Source: Leptospira venezuelensis
GTDB lineage: Bacteria > Spirochaetota > Leptospiria > Leptospirales > Leptospiraceae
Direction of reading: 5' to 3'
Assembly: GCF_002150035.1 (NCBI RefSeq)
Contig: NZ_NETS01000010.1
Coordinates: 1,240,001 to 1,304,000, forward strand
Length of the DNA stretch: 64,000 nucleotides
Part shown: piece by piece, positions 29,794 to 39,753 of the stretch
Position numbering within the stretch: position 1 is the first letter of the stretch
How the letters are laid out: each line of letters starts with the position of its first letter
The notes under the pieces: model-generated
Database searches by the model: none
What the model was told of the DNA's origin: nothing
The model's input: the letters and a program-made list of their open reading frames with translations, nothing else
Translations under genes and position numbers: made by a program

Positions 29794-31818
29794 GTGAATA
29801 TTTTCCGAAAAATTCGGAACTTCAGCCTTATTCTGCTGATCCTTATCCTAAGTATAGACTCTCTATATTCTCAGGAAGATATTCCAGTTTTTCCGATCTC
29901 CGGTTCCATGTCTGGAACTCCTATAAATAAATTCACTTTTATCAGAAAGATCCGACCTGGAGATCTGAAGACTCTTACTGACTTGGAGACTGGCGACTGG
30001 ACTAGAATGGATAAGGATAGTCTCTCTTATAGTTTCACCGACGATCAGTTCTTAATTAAGTTCAAGATACAAGCTCCTCCTAAAGAAGGAACGATTTCCT
30101 GGTATTTAGTTTTGAATAATCCAGGAATGGAAAATCTTACTGTTTATAAAAGAGTTTGGAGCCCTCAAGGATGGGCTTGGTCCGAACTTTCTAGGGATAT
30201 GAGGATGTCCTATATCCAACCCGCATTCTTAATAGAAACTCCTCCAAGCAAACAGGAAGAATTTTTAATACATGCTTCTACAAGAAGATCCTTGGTTCTG
30301 AATTTCCAGGCTTGGGCTCCTAAGGAATTTGCTGCTCATATCCAAATGGAGAATTTGTTTTTAGGGATTTTCTTTGGGGCGATAGGGATCATGTTAGTGT
30401 ATAACGGATTTCTTGCCTTTGTGGTAAAGGATTCCAGTTATTTCTTCTACGTTTTCTATTTGCTGTTTTATGGACTTTGGCAGATGGCTGTCACTGGAGT
30501 TGGTGCTCAGTATCTGATCCCAGCGCCGGCAACTTCATGGAATGATTATCTGACAGGTTTTGCATTCTTGTCTGTCGCATTTTCCCTTTTGTTTACTCGT
30601 TCCTTCTTACATATGGAAAGAGAAACCGGTTGGAAGAATTATGCTTTCTTAATATTGTCTGCGATTGCGATTTTTGGATTTATTGCATCTTTGTTCTCTA
30701 GCATTTATGGGCCAATGATCTGGTCTGTGTCTTGGTACCCTTTCTTGGCCGCTGTTTTAGTGATCTATTCCGCCGCGGTCCGTTTGAGAAGAGGATATCG
30801 TCCTGCACGTTATTTCCTATTGGCATGGTCCGTTTTAATCCTTTTTGTTTTGATCACTGCTCTAAGGAACTTATCCATTATCCAGGATACAGAACTTACT
30901 CATTGGTCCGCTCAATTCGGTTCTTTGGTCGAGATGACACTTCTTTCTTTTGCTTTGGCAGATAGGATCAAAACATTAGAGAAAGATTCATTGCAGGCTC
31001 GATTGGAAAATTATGAAAGCCAGTTAAAGTTAACCGAAATTGAACAAGAGCTTAAGATAGCGAGAGAATTGCAGGAGTCCATTCTTCCGGATCGCCTGCC
31101 TGAGGTAAAAAATTTGAAACTTTCTGTAAGAGGGGAGTTTGCAAGTTCCGTGGGTGGGGATTTCTATGATTTTCACCAATTGGAATCCGGTAAGTTGGGT
31201 ATCTTTCTATCCGACGTTTCCGGTCACGGTGTACCTGCTGCGATTATTTCTTCTATGGTGAAGTTGGCATTCTCCATTGAATCCAGAAAGAATGAAGATC
31301 CAGCAGAAGTTTTAAGAAGTATTAACAGGTCTTTAAGTGGTAAGTATGGAAAACATTTCATCACCGCGGCCTACCTGATAATTGATCCCGCAAATGGGAA
31401 GGTGACTTATTCTAATGCAGGGCATCCTCCGATTGTTGCTATAGATAAAGAATCAGGAGAGACTAAAGAAATTTTCTTACCTGGTTGGATCATGGGAATG
31501 GATCCTAACTTAAAAAACTCTGTAATCGAATTTCAGATGAAACCTGGAGATCGTTTGATCATTTATACAGATGGAATTACCGAAGCCAGAAGTAAAAGTG
31601 GAGAAATTTACGGATTCCAGAGATTTTATAAATTGTTAAGCGAACATATGCAATCTTCTGGAGAAAAACTCGGAGAGGATCTATTTACTATAGTCAGAAG
31701 TTTTACAGGGAACAGAAAACATTTCGAAGACGATTTGACTTTTCTCGTCTTAGATTATTTGCCGATCCCTGATGAGAGCGAGATTAAGGAAACTACTTCG
31801 AGTTTTTCAAAAAGCTGA
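29794..31818 (+). CDS. SpoIIE-type phosphatase with 7TM-DISM sensor
   Basis: 674 aa, GTG start with AGGGAG eight bases upstream. A signal peptide is followed by an extracellular beta domain (7TMR-DISMED2-like, ~40-190), seven hydrophobic helices (~195-385), a coiled-coil linker (KDSLQARLENYESQLKLTEIEQELKIARELQ) and a PP2C/SpoIIE domain. The phosphatase motifs are GEFASSVGGDFYDF, LSDVSGHGVPAA (metal Asp), AGHPPIVAI and DRLIIYTDGITEA, ending in DDLTFLVLDY. Such proteins turn an outside signal into dephosphorylation of an anti-sigma-factor antagonist. The last 26 bases overlap the convergent cytochrome gene. Confidence 0.92.
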   Translation: MNIFRKIRNFSLILLILILSIDSLYSQEDIPVFPISGSMSGTPINKFTFIRKIRPGDLKTLTDLETGDWTRMDKDSLSYSFTDDQFLIKFKIQAPPKEGTISWYLVLNNPGMENLTVYKRVWSPQGWAWSELSRDMRMSYIQPAFLIETPPSKQEEFLIHASTRRSLVLNFQAWAPKEFAAHIQMENLFLGIFFGAIGIMLVYNGFLAFVVKDSSYFFYVFYLLFYGLWQMAVTGVGAQYLIPAPATSWNDYLTGFAFLSVAFSLLFTRSFLHMERETGWKNYAFLILSAIAIFGFIASLFSSIYGPMIWSVSWYPFLAAVLVIYSAAVRLRRGYRPARYFLLAWSVLILFVLITALRNLSIIQDTELTHWSAQFGSLVEMTLLSFALADRIKTLEKDSLQARLENYESQLKLTEIEQELKIARELQESILPDRLPEVKNLKLSVRGEFASSVGGDFYDFHQLESGKLGIFLSDVSGHGVPAAIISSMVKLAFSIESRKNEDPAEVLRSINRSLSGKYGKHFITAAYLIIDPANGKVTYSNAGHPPIVAIDKESGETKEIFLPGWIMGMDPNLKNSVIEFQMKPGDRLIIYTDGITEARSKSGEIYGFQRFYKLLSEHMQSSGEKLGEDLFTIVRSFTGNRKHFEDDLTFLVLDYLPIPDESEIKETTSSFSKS

Positions 31819-32170
31819 TCAGCTCATTGGAAACTTGGATCGGGCGCTTTCTGTAACTCTTCTTATATTCTTTTTTATATTCTTTATGACAGTTTTTGCA
31901 GGAAGATTCCAAATCTCCTGAAGCAAGAGCCTTATCAGTGATCTCTTTCCATTTTGCTTTTTGTTCATCTAAGGCCCAGTTTGGAACTTCTTTTAAGATC
32001 CTTTCAAGAGCTGCCTTATCGCCTTTTTTTGCTTTTTTGGAAGCAGGTTTAGTATAATCTTCCATAAAGTCATGCAAGGTGGTTTCCGTAGTCCCGGTTT
32101 GCGCGTAGGACGTGGAAACGCCTAGTAAGAATAATAGAACAATGCAGACATTTTTAAGTTTACGGTTCAT
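31793..32170 (-). CDS. Small exported cytochrome c'-like protein
   Basis: 125 aa. A signal peptide (MNRKLKNVCIVLLFLLGVSTSYA) directs it to the periplasm. One heme c motif, C-K-N-C-H (near residues 94-98), lies near the C-terminus in helical sequence (SSCKNCHKEYKKEY), the position used in cytochrome c'-type four-helix bundles. The mature domain is only ~100 residues. The distal ligand is not evident. The 3' end overlaps the phosphatase gene by 26 bases tail to tail. Family is moderate confidence. Role may be gas binding or electron transfer. Confidence 0.7.
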   Translation of the reverse strand: MNRKLKNVCIVLLFLLGVSTSYAQTGTTETTLHDFMEDYTKPASKKAKKGDKAALERILKEVPNWALDEQKAKWKEITDKALASGDLESSCKNCHKEYKKEYKKSYRKRPIQVSNELISFLKNSK

Positions 32171-32317
32171 CTAAGAAGTCCTCTTTTTCCTCTATTTTTA
32201 AGTCTTTGTAAGTTTAGGGAAGTTCTTTCCGCATTTTAAGAAAGAATCATGGTTTCGAAAAATTGTACACTTATGAAATTTTGGGAACCTAAGAGAAGAG
32301 AGAAGTTCGGGATCTTA

Positions 32318-33817
32318 TTAATCTAAGATACGATTCCATTCTTGGTCGTAATAGCGTACAAGACTTTGGTTATCTAATCGATTCGGTTCAGTCGGTACTT
32401 TGGACATGTCTTGGGGAAATTCCGAAATAGATTTGAGTTCTGTTTCATTCAGGAATTTTAATCCTGCAGGAAGATCTTTTCTGTATCCTCCCAATTTTCC
32501 AACAGACCCTAAAATAAATCCCCATTCTCCGAAGGAAGGAACGTAAACGTGCAATGCCCTAGTATTAAAACCGGATTCTTTAAGAGTGGCTTCTACACAC
32601 CAGAAGGACATTCTCGCAAATAAAGGCGAAGTGGATTGTATCTCTACAATTGAAAATTCGTTTAATCTTCTCTTTAAACTTCTGTAAAACGCAGTGCTAT
32701 ATAATTTTCCAATGGAGAAGTTGCTTGGATCCGGAAAATCTATCAGCACAACATCGAATACTGAGTTAGATTCTTCTAACCATAAAAAAGCATCTGCATT
32801 CTGGACTTTTACTTTAGGATTTTTTAAACTAGATCCGTTAATCTCTGTGAGGATTGGCTGTTCTGAAAATATCCGGGTCATCTCAGGATCTAAATCAACT
32901 AGCGTGATAGATTCTATACTTGGATATTTTAAGATCTCTCTGACTGCTAAACCGTCTCCTCCTCCAAGCACCAATACTCTTTTTGGGTTTGGATGAGAAA
33001 GAAGGGCCGGATGCGCCAATGTCTCGTGGTATCGATACTCATCTCTAGAGCTGAATTGTAGATGCCCGTTTAAAAAGAGTCTAAGTTCACTTTTATATCG
33101 AGTGACTATGATCTTTTGGAAATTGGTTTGTTTGGAGTATATAATCTCATCCGAAAATAGATTTTCTTCACTGTAATAAGTGATCATCTCAGAAAATGCG
33201 AACCCTAATCCCAGTAAGGTCAGCACAATAACGGATTTAGCTCTTAAAAGATTTTTATGTTTTTCAGATAGAGGGAGAACGAATGTGCCCCATAATGCCG
33301 TTCCTGCATTTAATAATCCGAAAAAGAAGGAAGTTCTTACCATTCCTAATTTAGGTGCAAAGAAGATAGGAAATGCCAATGAAGCCAAAAGCGCCCCTGC
33401 ATAATCCAAGCTAAGCACCTTGGAGACCATATCACGAAATCCTAATTTATTTTTTAGGATACGGAGAAGTAAAGGTATCTCCATTCCGACAAGAGTCCCA
33501 ACTCCTACTACAATGCTGAAGAGTGGGACCTGAAAGATCCGAGTTTGTCCAAAACTTAAAAACAAAATTGCAGCACTGAATCCACCTAAAAGACCTAATG
33601 CAAGTTCTACATCTAAGAACTTAGGGATCAGATCTTTTATCAGGTATCTGGAAAGCCAGCTTCCGATACCCATGGAGAATAAATAAACCCCAATGACTAA
33701 AGAGAATTGAGTAACTGTTTCTCCTAGTAGATAACTCGCTACAGTGCCTGCTAATAGTTCGTATACTAACCCGCAGGAAGAAAGGATTAAGACGGAGATT
33801 AATAGGGCCCTCTGCAG
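32318..33817 (-). CDS. Membrane-bound spermidine-synthase-like protein (probable CUG start)
   Basis: The N-terminal ~200 residues are membrane helices. The C-terminal ~280 form an aminopropyltransferase-type Rossmann domain: RVLVLGGGDGLAVREILKY, the acidic VDLDP, an ADAFLWL strand, and VVLIDFPDPSN. The first canonical start in frame is the ATG at 33673, but the frame above it reads a conserved first helix (LLISVLILSSCGLVYELLAG) and ends at a CTG at 33817. AGGGGG lies eight bases before this CTG, one base past the stop of the upstream gene, so I take CTG as the start (500 aa). Such polyamine-like methyl/aminopropyl transferases are membrane-linked; the product is unknown. Confidence 0.78.
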   Translation of the reverse strand: MQRALLISVLILSSCGLVYELLAGTVASYLLGETVTQFSLVIGVYLFSMGIGSWLSRYLIKDLIPKFLDVELALGLLGGFSAAILFLSFGQTRIFQVPLFSIVVGVGTLVGMEIPLLLRILKNKLGFRDMVSKVLSLDYAGALLASLAFPIFFAPKLGMVRTSFFFGLLNAGTALWGTFVLPLSEKHKNLLRAKSVIVLTLLGLGFAFSEMITYYSEENLFSDEIIYSKQTNFQKIIVTRYKSELRLFLNGHLQFSSRDEYRYHETLAHPALLSHPNPKRVLVLGGGDGLAVREILKYPSIESITLVDLDPEMTRIFSEQPILTEINGSSLKNPKVKVQNADAFLWLEESNSVFDVVLIDFPDPSNFSIGKLYSTAFYRSLKRRLNEFSIVEIQSTSPLFARMSFWCVEATLKESGFNTRALHVYVPSFGEWGFILGSVGKLGGYRKDLPAGLKFLNETELKSISEFPQDMSKVPTEPNRLDNQSLVRYYDQEWNRILD

Positions 33818-33818
33818 T

Positions 33819-34019
33819 TTATTTTCCCCCTGGGAAATTTCTGGTGAACCAAGCGTAATGAGAACGATATATCCCTGGATTCTGTCTGACAGTTTTTGGG
33901 ACTTGGTTCACTTCTTCAAAATCAGTAGTAGCGCCACCTTTACTATATTCTGAGAAAAACCCAAGGCCCATTGAGACTGCAAAGAAAGGATAAACAAGAC
34001 CTTTTAAAAAATTCCACAT
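33819..34019 (-). CDS. Small membrane-anchored protein, 66 aa
   Basis: A hydrophobic N-terminal helix (LVYPFFAVSMGLGFF) is followed by a short hydrophilic tail ending in YAWFTRNFPGGK. No family is recognised. It lies between a DUF4178 gene (stop ten bases upstream) and the spermidine-synthase-like gene (begins one base after its TAA), so the three form one operon and probably one membrane complex. The ATG is preceded by AAGGA on the minus strand. Confidence 0.7.
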   Translation of the reverse strand: MWNFLKGLVYPFFAVSMGLGFFSEYSKGGATTDFEEVNQVPKTVRQNPGIYRSHYAWFTRNFPGGK

Positions 34020-34028
34020 AATAAATCC

Positions 34029-35990
34029 TTAAACTCTTTTTGATTCGAAAGAGTAACTTCTGAAAAAAGTATAGATCAAAGGTAGCCATAAGAAGATAGA
34101 AAATAAGAAGAACGGAGCAGGACTCATCACATCTCTTATGATCTTCACATTGTAAACGGAACCCCAACCTTCCGGGAAGTCTGATTGGCTTTCTAATCTA
34201 AGATAATATCTTCCTGGAGGGATCTCCGCTAAAGATTTGGAATCGGATTTAGATCCTTCTGACCAGGATTCTCCGTCGTCAACTCCATGATAATAGCTCG
34301 TCTCAATGGAAGTATCGTAGGCTGTGTCAGTATCTTCGTTTATTAAAGCAGCGGAGAAGAATAGATACTTATTGTCCAAGTTAGGAGCTTCAATCTGGAT
34401 TTCTACGTTCTCGTTTGCAGAACCTTTTAGTTCGAATACATCCGTTACAAAAGAATTGTCCCTAAAATTTGAACTTCCTATTTCTGAGTTAGGAGTCGAG
34501 GTCTGGACATATTTGAATTTTCCTTCATAGACTACTTGGTTTTTAGCCTTGATACATCCATATACTTGGAATACTAAAAATACGACAGTAAGCGCTGCGG
34601 CCATCCATAGATTTCGTTTTAATCTAATCTTGAATGGATTAGGTTCACATACTCCAACTATTTCAGGTTTTCTTAATTTAGAAGCCGTATCCAAAGGAAC
34701 TGCATTCTTCATTGTATCGAATGGTATGAATATTCCTTTGGACCAGAAAATTTCCTTATCAGTTCGTTCGGAAGAGATCATATATGGAGGAGAAATAAAA
34801 TCTTCGATATCTGCCCTTTCACCAGCCGAGACTTTCCAGTAAAATTCTCCTAATGCGAAGTCAGTGTGAGAATCAGAATTAGCGAACCATTTATAGGATC
34901 TTTTCTGGAAGATACGTTTTAGCCCAGGCGCCCATTTTGGAATTCCTGTAAGTGGTTCGAAATAGGTCCAATTATCTCCATTCTCGTTCAGCCACGCGTA
35001 CCCGCCTTTGTATCTAAGAAGATAATCAGTCCAAGTGTAGATTTCGTCGTCCACCTCAGTAGATTTCCGTAAAACACCAATTACCTTGGATTCAGGAAAG
35101 TTCGGCAGTTTGATAGGAGTTCCCAAAGGAAGTAGAACATTATCTTTGGAGATCTCATCAAATTTAGCGATAATCTTTAGATCAGCACTTTCAGTATCCA
35201 TTACGGATCCACAATATTCGCAGGCTAAGGATTTCGAAAAATCAGGGCTGAATTGATTGAGAGAAGCTCCACAACCTTTACATTCAATCGACTTTGCGGG
35301 GATTTGTGTCTGGTTGTAAGCGACTTCTTCTTGCCTAAGACCGGTTAAATTCAATTCTTCTAATGGAGCAAAACTTCCGGAGAATAATAATGCAGGAGAT
35401 TCTGAATAATCTAAGGTTCCGAATAATCCGTCTTCGTTTGCAAGATCCAATAAGACTGCTTCGTATCCGGTTTGGAATCCAATGGGGAGTTCACCTTCTC
35501 CACCGATACAGGTAGCTTTCATGATCTCTTTTAGGGTCCAGTTTTCTCCTAAGTAGAAACTGTCTCCTGGAGTGATCCTTTCTCTTCGGCCTGAAGCGAT
35601 TACGATTGGATCTTCATCGCCTTCTAAGGTAGGGATCTTGTCCGCTGGAATTCCAACATTTAGTTTTGTATAATAATATGAACCTTGGGCTTCTCCTAAC
35701 CAAGCAGAACTGCCGTCTCCTTCCATGAGATGCCATTCGTTCCAGAAACCTAATTCGAATTTAAGTTGGATCCTTCCTATGACTCGAAAGGGAATACCTT
35801 TATAGTTTCCTTGCGTCCCAAGTTGAATGATGGAATGATCGTCAGCGAGTTCTCCCGCTGTGCCTATCTTTTCAAGATTTACATCTTTTTTGAGGGAGAG
35901 AGTTTTACAACTGGAGCAAACCGCGTAAACGGAGGCCTTATTAATGATAGGGACCGGGGCTCCGCAATTAGGACAACTTAGTTCGGACAC
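34029..35990 (-). CDS. DUF4178 protein with two zinc ribbons
   Basis: 653 aa. Two ribbons are seen: CPNCGAPVP...CSSC at the start and CKGCGASLNQ...CEYC near 235-265. Each is followed by a DUF4178 domain (a ~150-residue beta-fold; QGNYKGIPFRVIGRIQLKF and a second, EIYTWTDYLLRYKGGYAWLNENGDNWTYF). The C-terminus has a membrane helix (LWMAAALTVVFLVFQVYGC), a periplasmic beta domain and a last helix. DUF4178 genes often sit beside small membrane and polyamine-synthase-like genes, as here. Function unknown. Confidence 0.82.
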   Translation of the reverse strand: MSELSCPNCGAPVPIINKASVYAVCSSCKTLSLKKDVNLEKIGTAGELADDHSIIQLGTQGNYKGIPFRVIGRIQLKFELGFWNEWHLMEGDGSSAWLGEAQGSYYYTKLNVGIPADKIPTLEGDEDPIVIASGRRERITPGDSFYLGENWTLKEIMKATCIGGEGELPIGFQTGYEAVLLDLANEDGLFGTLDYSESPALLFSGSFAPLEELNLTGLRQEEVAYNQTQIPAKSIECKGCGASLNQFSPDFSKSLACEYCGSVMDTESADLKIIAKFDEISKDNVLLPLGTPIKLPNFPESKVIGVLRKSTEVDDEIYTWTDYLLRYKGGYAWLNENGDNWTYFEPLTGIPKWAPGLKRIFQKRSYKWFANSDSHTDFALGEFYWKVSAGERADIEDFISPPYMISSERTDKEIFWSKGIFIPFDTMKNAVPLDTASKLRKPEIVGVCEPNPFKIRLKRNLWMAAALTVVFLVFQVYGCIKAKNQVVYEGKFKYVQTSTPNSEIGSSNFRDNSFVTDVFELKGSANENVEIQIEAPNLDNKYLFFSAALINEDTDTAYDTSIETSYYHGVDDGESWSEGSKSDSKSLAEIPPGRYYLRLESQSDFPEGWGSVYNVKIIRDVMSPAPFFLFSIFLWLPLIYTFFRSYSFESKRV

Positions 35991-36065
35991 AAAGAAAGGT
36001 GATAACTTCGGGAGGATACTCTGTCAATCCTGGTTTTCAGATGTCGAAAGAAATTTCCTGAATTT

Positions 36066-36902
36066 TTAGGGGATAACAGAGCGTTTCGCCATTCTTCTTG
36101 CCCGATCACTGGCGGGATCAATGTCTCCCAAAGCTTTTTCCAATTCTTGGAGGCCTGGATTTTCCCAAGTAGCTTCATATAAGTTTGGAGAATTGAAGAT
36201 ATGAAAATGGTTATCGAAATGGATACGATTATAATAGTCGGCTTTGCTGAACATTGCACGGTTGATCTCATTATAAATTTCTTCGAATTCCGTAGTTTGC
36301 AGATCTGGTTCGAAGTCGGAAAGAAATTTTAAGGAGAGAAGAATGACGTATTCTCTGGATTGTTTTAATAATTTCAGAGCTTCATACAGATACTGTGTTT
36401 TGATCCCTGGCAAATAAGGTCTTGTATTGTCTGCGATTGTTTTCTTTTGGTTGGAGGCGCCAAATTCTCGGTAGCCCATTTCCAAATGATGTCTCGCTTC
36501 TGCGTCTTTTGTCCTAAGAGCGTATTTGGATAAAAAATCCAATTCTCTTCTTACACTAGAAGCAGATGCTTCTACAATATTATGGTATAATATTACCAAT
36601 AATCTTTGGGTTTGGCGCATCTCGTCGTAAGAGTGCGCGAGATCGAATTGTAAATACAGAGTGAATGTCTCAATATGATGTTGTAAACATCTTCGGAATA
36701 ATGCTTTATCTTCTTCTGTTCCGTAGTTAGAGATTGTGCTGTTGATTGCCTTTAGATGAAATTCGTTTTGTTTTAATCCTCTTTCTACTCGAACTAAAGC
36801 TGTAGCTCTGTTGCTGTCCAAGTCCGCTTTTGTTTGTCCGAAAGGAAGAACTAGAAATGCAAAAAGAAGAATGATGTATGTAAGATTTCTTTTCGATCCC
36901 AT
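36066..36902 (-). CDS. Exported helical protein of unknown function
   Basis: 278 aa. Signal peptide (NLTYIILLFAFLVLPFGQTKA). The mature protein is almost all helix, with Tyr, His and Arg-rich patches (LFRRCLQHHIETFTLYLQFDLAHSYDEMRQTQR). No motif or family known to me. It lies 75 bases upstream of the DUF4178 gene on the same strand but does not overlap it, so co-transcription is possible. The large count of His may mean metal binding, which is not tested. The 3' end is followed by a GC-rich spacer before copA. Confidence 0.65.
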   Translation of the reverse strand: MGSKRNLTYIILLFAFLVLPFGQTKADLDSNRATALVRVERGLKQNEFHLKAINSTISNYGTEEDKALFRRCLQHHIETFTLYLQFDLAHSYDEMRQTQRLLVILYHNIVEASASSVRRELDFLSKYALRTKDAEARHHLEMGYREFGASNQKKTIADNTRPYLPGIKTQYLYEALKLLKQSREYVILLSLKFLSDFEPDLQTTEFEEIYNEINRAMFSKADYYNRIHFDNHFHIFNSPNLYEATWENPGLQELEKALGDIDPASDRARRMAKRSVIP

Positions 36903-36978
36903 ATTAGGATTTTCGGAAATAGGAGGGGTCCAAATTGAACCCCGTTACAGGATAAATTTTACTGAACGATTTTTTGTC

Positions 36979-39342
36979 TTATGTCCTTTTCCTAAGTCGG
37001 AGTGCATTTAGGACTACGGAAACAGAACTGAAAGCCATCATTGCACCTGCAATCCATGGAGCTAAAAGCCCTGCTGCCGCAATTGGGATTCCAAGAGTGT
37101 TATAAGCAAGTGCCCAGAAAAAATTTTGTCTGATATTTCCAGTCGTTGCCTTAGCGATAAGGATTGCTTCAGCAATCTTTTCCAGATCTCCTTTGACTAA
37201 AACTACTCCGGCAGTTTCGATTGCGACTCCTGTTCCTGTGCCCATAGCAAATCCTACATCTGCTTTTGCCAATGCAGGCGAGTCATTGATACCATCGCCT
37301 GTCATCCCCACCGTTTTTCCTTTGGATTGTAGATCAGAAAGTATCTCTGCTTTCTCTTTTGGAAGAAGAGAAGCATGCACATTTTTGATCCCAACTTTTG
37401 ACGAGATACTCTCTGCCACGGATAGATGATCTCCGGTTAATAATAGAGTTTCAATTCCTAGAGAATTCAATTTTTCTAATGCCGATTTCGCATTTTGACG
37501 GATTGTATCTTCTATCGCAAAGATGATCCATGTAGGAGATCCAACAACGGCTTTGTGAGCCGGATCTATAGCGGAACCGGCGGTGCTATCGGAGTTGTTA
37601 CTTTTCTTATTCTCCGATTTTGCCCAAACTACTGTTTTGCCAGCCTTCTCCCAAGAATTCGAAATTTCTAATAAATCCTTAGGCAAACTTTCTTTCTCTT
37701 CGAAAAATTCCAGTTTTCCAATCTTGATCTCATTTTGATTCACTTTGGCAGTAATCCCAAGTCCAGGAACAGTCTGTAAATTTTCAGGAGAAAGGACAGA
37801 ATAACCTTTTGATTTTACAAAGGAAACGATTGCTTTTCCTAATGGGTGAGAAGATGCTGATTCCGCAGAGGCAGAAGAAGAAAGTAGATCCGACTCTTCT
37901 CCCACAAACTTATAATCTGTCACGGAAGGATTTCCTTCGGTGATCGTTCCAGTTTTATCAAATGCTATCAGATTGAGAGAAGCTGTGGTTTCTAAAACTT
38001 CAGAATTTCTGAATAAGATCCCGATACTTGCAGCCTTTCCCGTTCCTACTAAAATTGAGATTGGAGTTGCGAGACCTAAGGCGCAAGGACATGCGATTAC
38101 TAAGATAGCGATTGATTTTTCTAAAGCGGAGCCTAGCTCTCCAACTTCTAAAAAGAAGAACCATAATAAAAAGTTAAACAAAGAGATCAGGATGACTGCG
38201 GGAACAAATACCGCAGAAATTTTATCCGCAATTTTTTGGATCGGCGCTTTGGAACTCTGCGCTTCTTCAACAGTTTTGATGATAGATGCAAGTACTGTTT
38301 CTGAACCTACTGAAGTAGCTTGTACGATCAGATTTCCATTTCCGTTTACTGTTCCTCCGAATACCGGGCTGTCTTTCTTTTTGTCTAAGGGAAGGCTTTC
38401 CCCTGTTAACATGGATTCATTTACAGAGCTAAAGCCTTCAATAACGATTCCATCTACTGGGAATTTTTCTCCTGGTCTGACTTGTAGGACATCTCCTTTT
38501 TTTACGTATTCTGTTGGGATTTCCGACCAAGATTCATCTTTTTTAATACGAGCTGTTTCTGGTTTTAATTCCAATAAGGTCTGGATCGCAGATGAACTTC
38601 TCCCTTTTGCTTCCGCTTCCATCCATTTCCCTGCGAGTATAAAAGAAAGTAATACTGCGGATGTTTCGTAGTATAAAGGCGGAAGTGAATGTACATGTGT
38701 ACCTTCTTCCCAGAAAGACAAGAAGAATAGATCCGCATGTTGGATCCCTTGTAAGAGTGAAAGTATAAGACTGTATCCGAATGCAGCGGTCGTGCCTAAG
38801 GCGACCAATACATCCATGTTCGCGCTTCCGTTTTTGATCGCTCTGAATGCACTCTTATAAAATGGAAATCCAATCCAGAATTGAACTGGAAATGCCAAAA
38901 CGAATTGTATCCAGGGGTGCATAAGAGCTTTTGGGTTCGGCAGGAATTCCAAAAAAGAAAAGTGAGAAACCATGGAATAGAATAAAGGAGCCGTAAATAA
39001 AAGAGAGATCAAAAATCTGGATTTTAATTTGGACCTTTCTTTTCGATGGAGCTCTTCTGTTTCTTTGTAATTATTCTCTGAATGTTCCTTTGCTGAATAA
39101 CCCAAGGACTCAACTTTAGAGAATAATTGTGAAGAATTTACTGACTCGTTGAATCTTACGAATGCAGTTTCTCTTCCGAAATTTACTCGAGCTTCTTCTA
39201 CTCCCGGGACTTTGTTTAAACCTGTTTCAATCCTTCTTGCACAGTTAGCACATGTCATTCCGAAAAGATCCAATGTGATCTCGGATGTTTTTTCTTCTGG
39301 GGAAATGGAAGAGGTTTGGTTCTCTTTAATGTTTGTGTTCAT
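36979..39342 (-). CDS. copA: Copper-exporting P1B-type ATPase
   Basis: 787 aa. A single N-terminal HMA domain (GMTCANC, Cys31 and Cys34), then eight membrane helices. The ion site is C-P-C (418-420). Phosphorylation loop DKTGT (462-466), GE-like actuator TGES (near 313-316), and GDGINDSPALAKADVGFAMG at the hinge. These match Cu(I) exporters rather than Zn/Cd pumps. It pumps Cu(I) from cytoplasm to periplasm. It overlaps the metal-binding periplasmic protein gene by 17 bases, and a CopZ-like chaperone gene starts the operon; the operon promoter has a CueR-type operator. Confidence 0.93.
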   Translation of the reverse strand: MNTNIKENQTSSISPEEKTSEITLDLFGMTCANCARRIETGLNKVPGVEEARVNFGRETAFVRFNESVNSSQLFSKVESLGYSAKEHSENNYKETEELHRKERSKLKSRFLISLLFTAPLFYSMVSHFSFLEFLPNPKALMHPWIQFVLAFPVQFWIGFPFYKSAFRAIKNGSANMDVLVALGTTAAFGYSLILSLLQGIQHADLFFLSFWEEGTHVHSLPPLYYETSAVLLSFILAGKWMEAEAKGRSSSAIQTLLELKPETARIKKDESWSEIPTEYVKKGDVLQVRPGEKFPVDGIVIEGFSSVNESMLTGESLPLDKKKDSPVFGGTVNGNGNLIVQATSVGSETVLASIIKTVEEAQSSKAPIQKIADKISAVFVPAVILISLFNFLLWFFFLEVGELGSALEKSIAILVIACPCALGLATPISILVGTGKAASIGILFRNSEVLETTASLNLIAFDKTGTITEGNPSVTDYKFVGEESDLLSSSASAESASSHPLGKAIVSFVKSKGYSVLSPENLQTVPGLGITAKVNQNEIKIGKLEFFEEKESLPKDLLEISNSWEKAGKTVVWAKSENKKSNNSDSTAGSAIDPAHKAVVGSPTWIIFAIEDTIRQNAKSALEKLNSLGIETLLLTGDHLSVAESISSKVGIKNVHASLLPKEKAEILSDLQSKGKTVGMTGDGINDSPALAKADVGFAMGTGTGVAIETAGVVLVKGDLEKIAEAILIAKATTGNIRQNFFWALAYNTLGIPIAAAGLLAPWIAGAMMAFSSVSVVLNALRLRKRT

Positions 39343-39748
39343 GATTTCCTCCGTTATCCTTCTTAAGAGGTAATTCTAATTTAATTTCCGATCCTTTAGA
39401 GTTCTCGCGGATCGAAATAAGAATTAATTCTCCCTTCGTTTTCTTTACTTTAGGATCTCCTTCACAAATAAAAGAATTATCCAAAGTTTCACAGGATAGA
39501 TTTTTGTAACCTTCCGATGTTCTTATCTTCGCATTGACGGATGAACTTTTTAAACTCGGGTTTTGGAAGTTTATATCTAAAAGATAGATCCGAAACTTTG
39601 AATTTCCCAAGTCCAAAATTTCGACATGAAAGTCTCCTGGCATTCTAATCAATCCTCCGTGAGGTCCTGGCTTATTCTCTCCGTGTGAAAAGATAGGGAA
39701 ATTGAAGAGAAATGCCAGGGCAGCAATAAAAATCAATCTTTGATTCAT
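39326..39748 (-). CDS. Periplasmic metal-binding protein of the copper operon
   Basis: 140 aa. Signal peptide (IFIAALAFLFNFPIFS), then a GPHGGLIRMPGDFHVEIL stretch, the H-G-G...H-x-E pattern seen in soluble domains of metal-efflux adaptors, and a His-rich end (NHEHKH). Two Cys (SCETL, FICEGD). Placed in the periplasm by the leader, it probably takes copper released by CopA. It is inside the copper operon, five bases after copZ and overlapping copA by 17 bases. Binding to Cu is inferred from context. Confidence 0.68.
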   Translation of the reverse strand: MNQRLIFIAALAFLFNFPIFSHGENKPGPHGGLIRMPGDFHVEILDLGNSKFRIYLLDINFQNPSLKSSSVNAKIRTSEGYKNLSCETLDNSFICEGDPKVKKTKGELILISIRENSKGSEIKLELPLKKDNGGNHEHKH

Positions 39749-39753
39749 AACTA

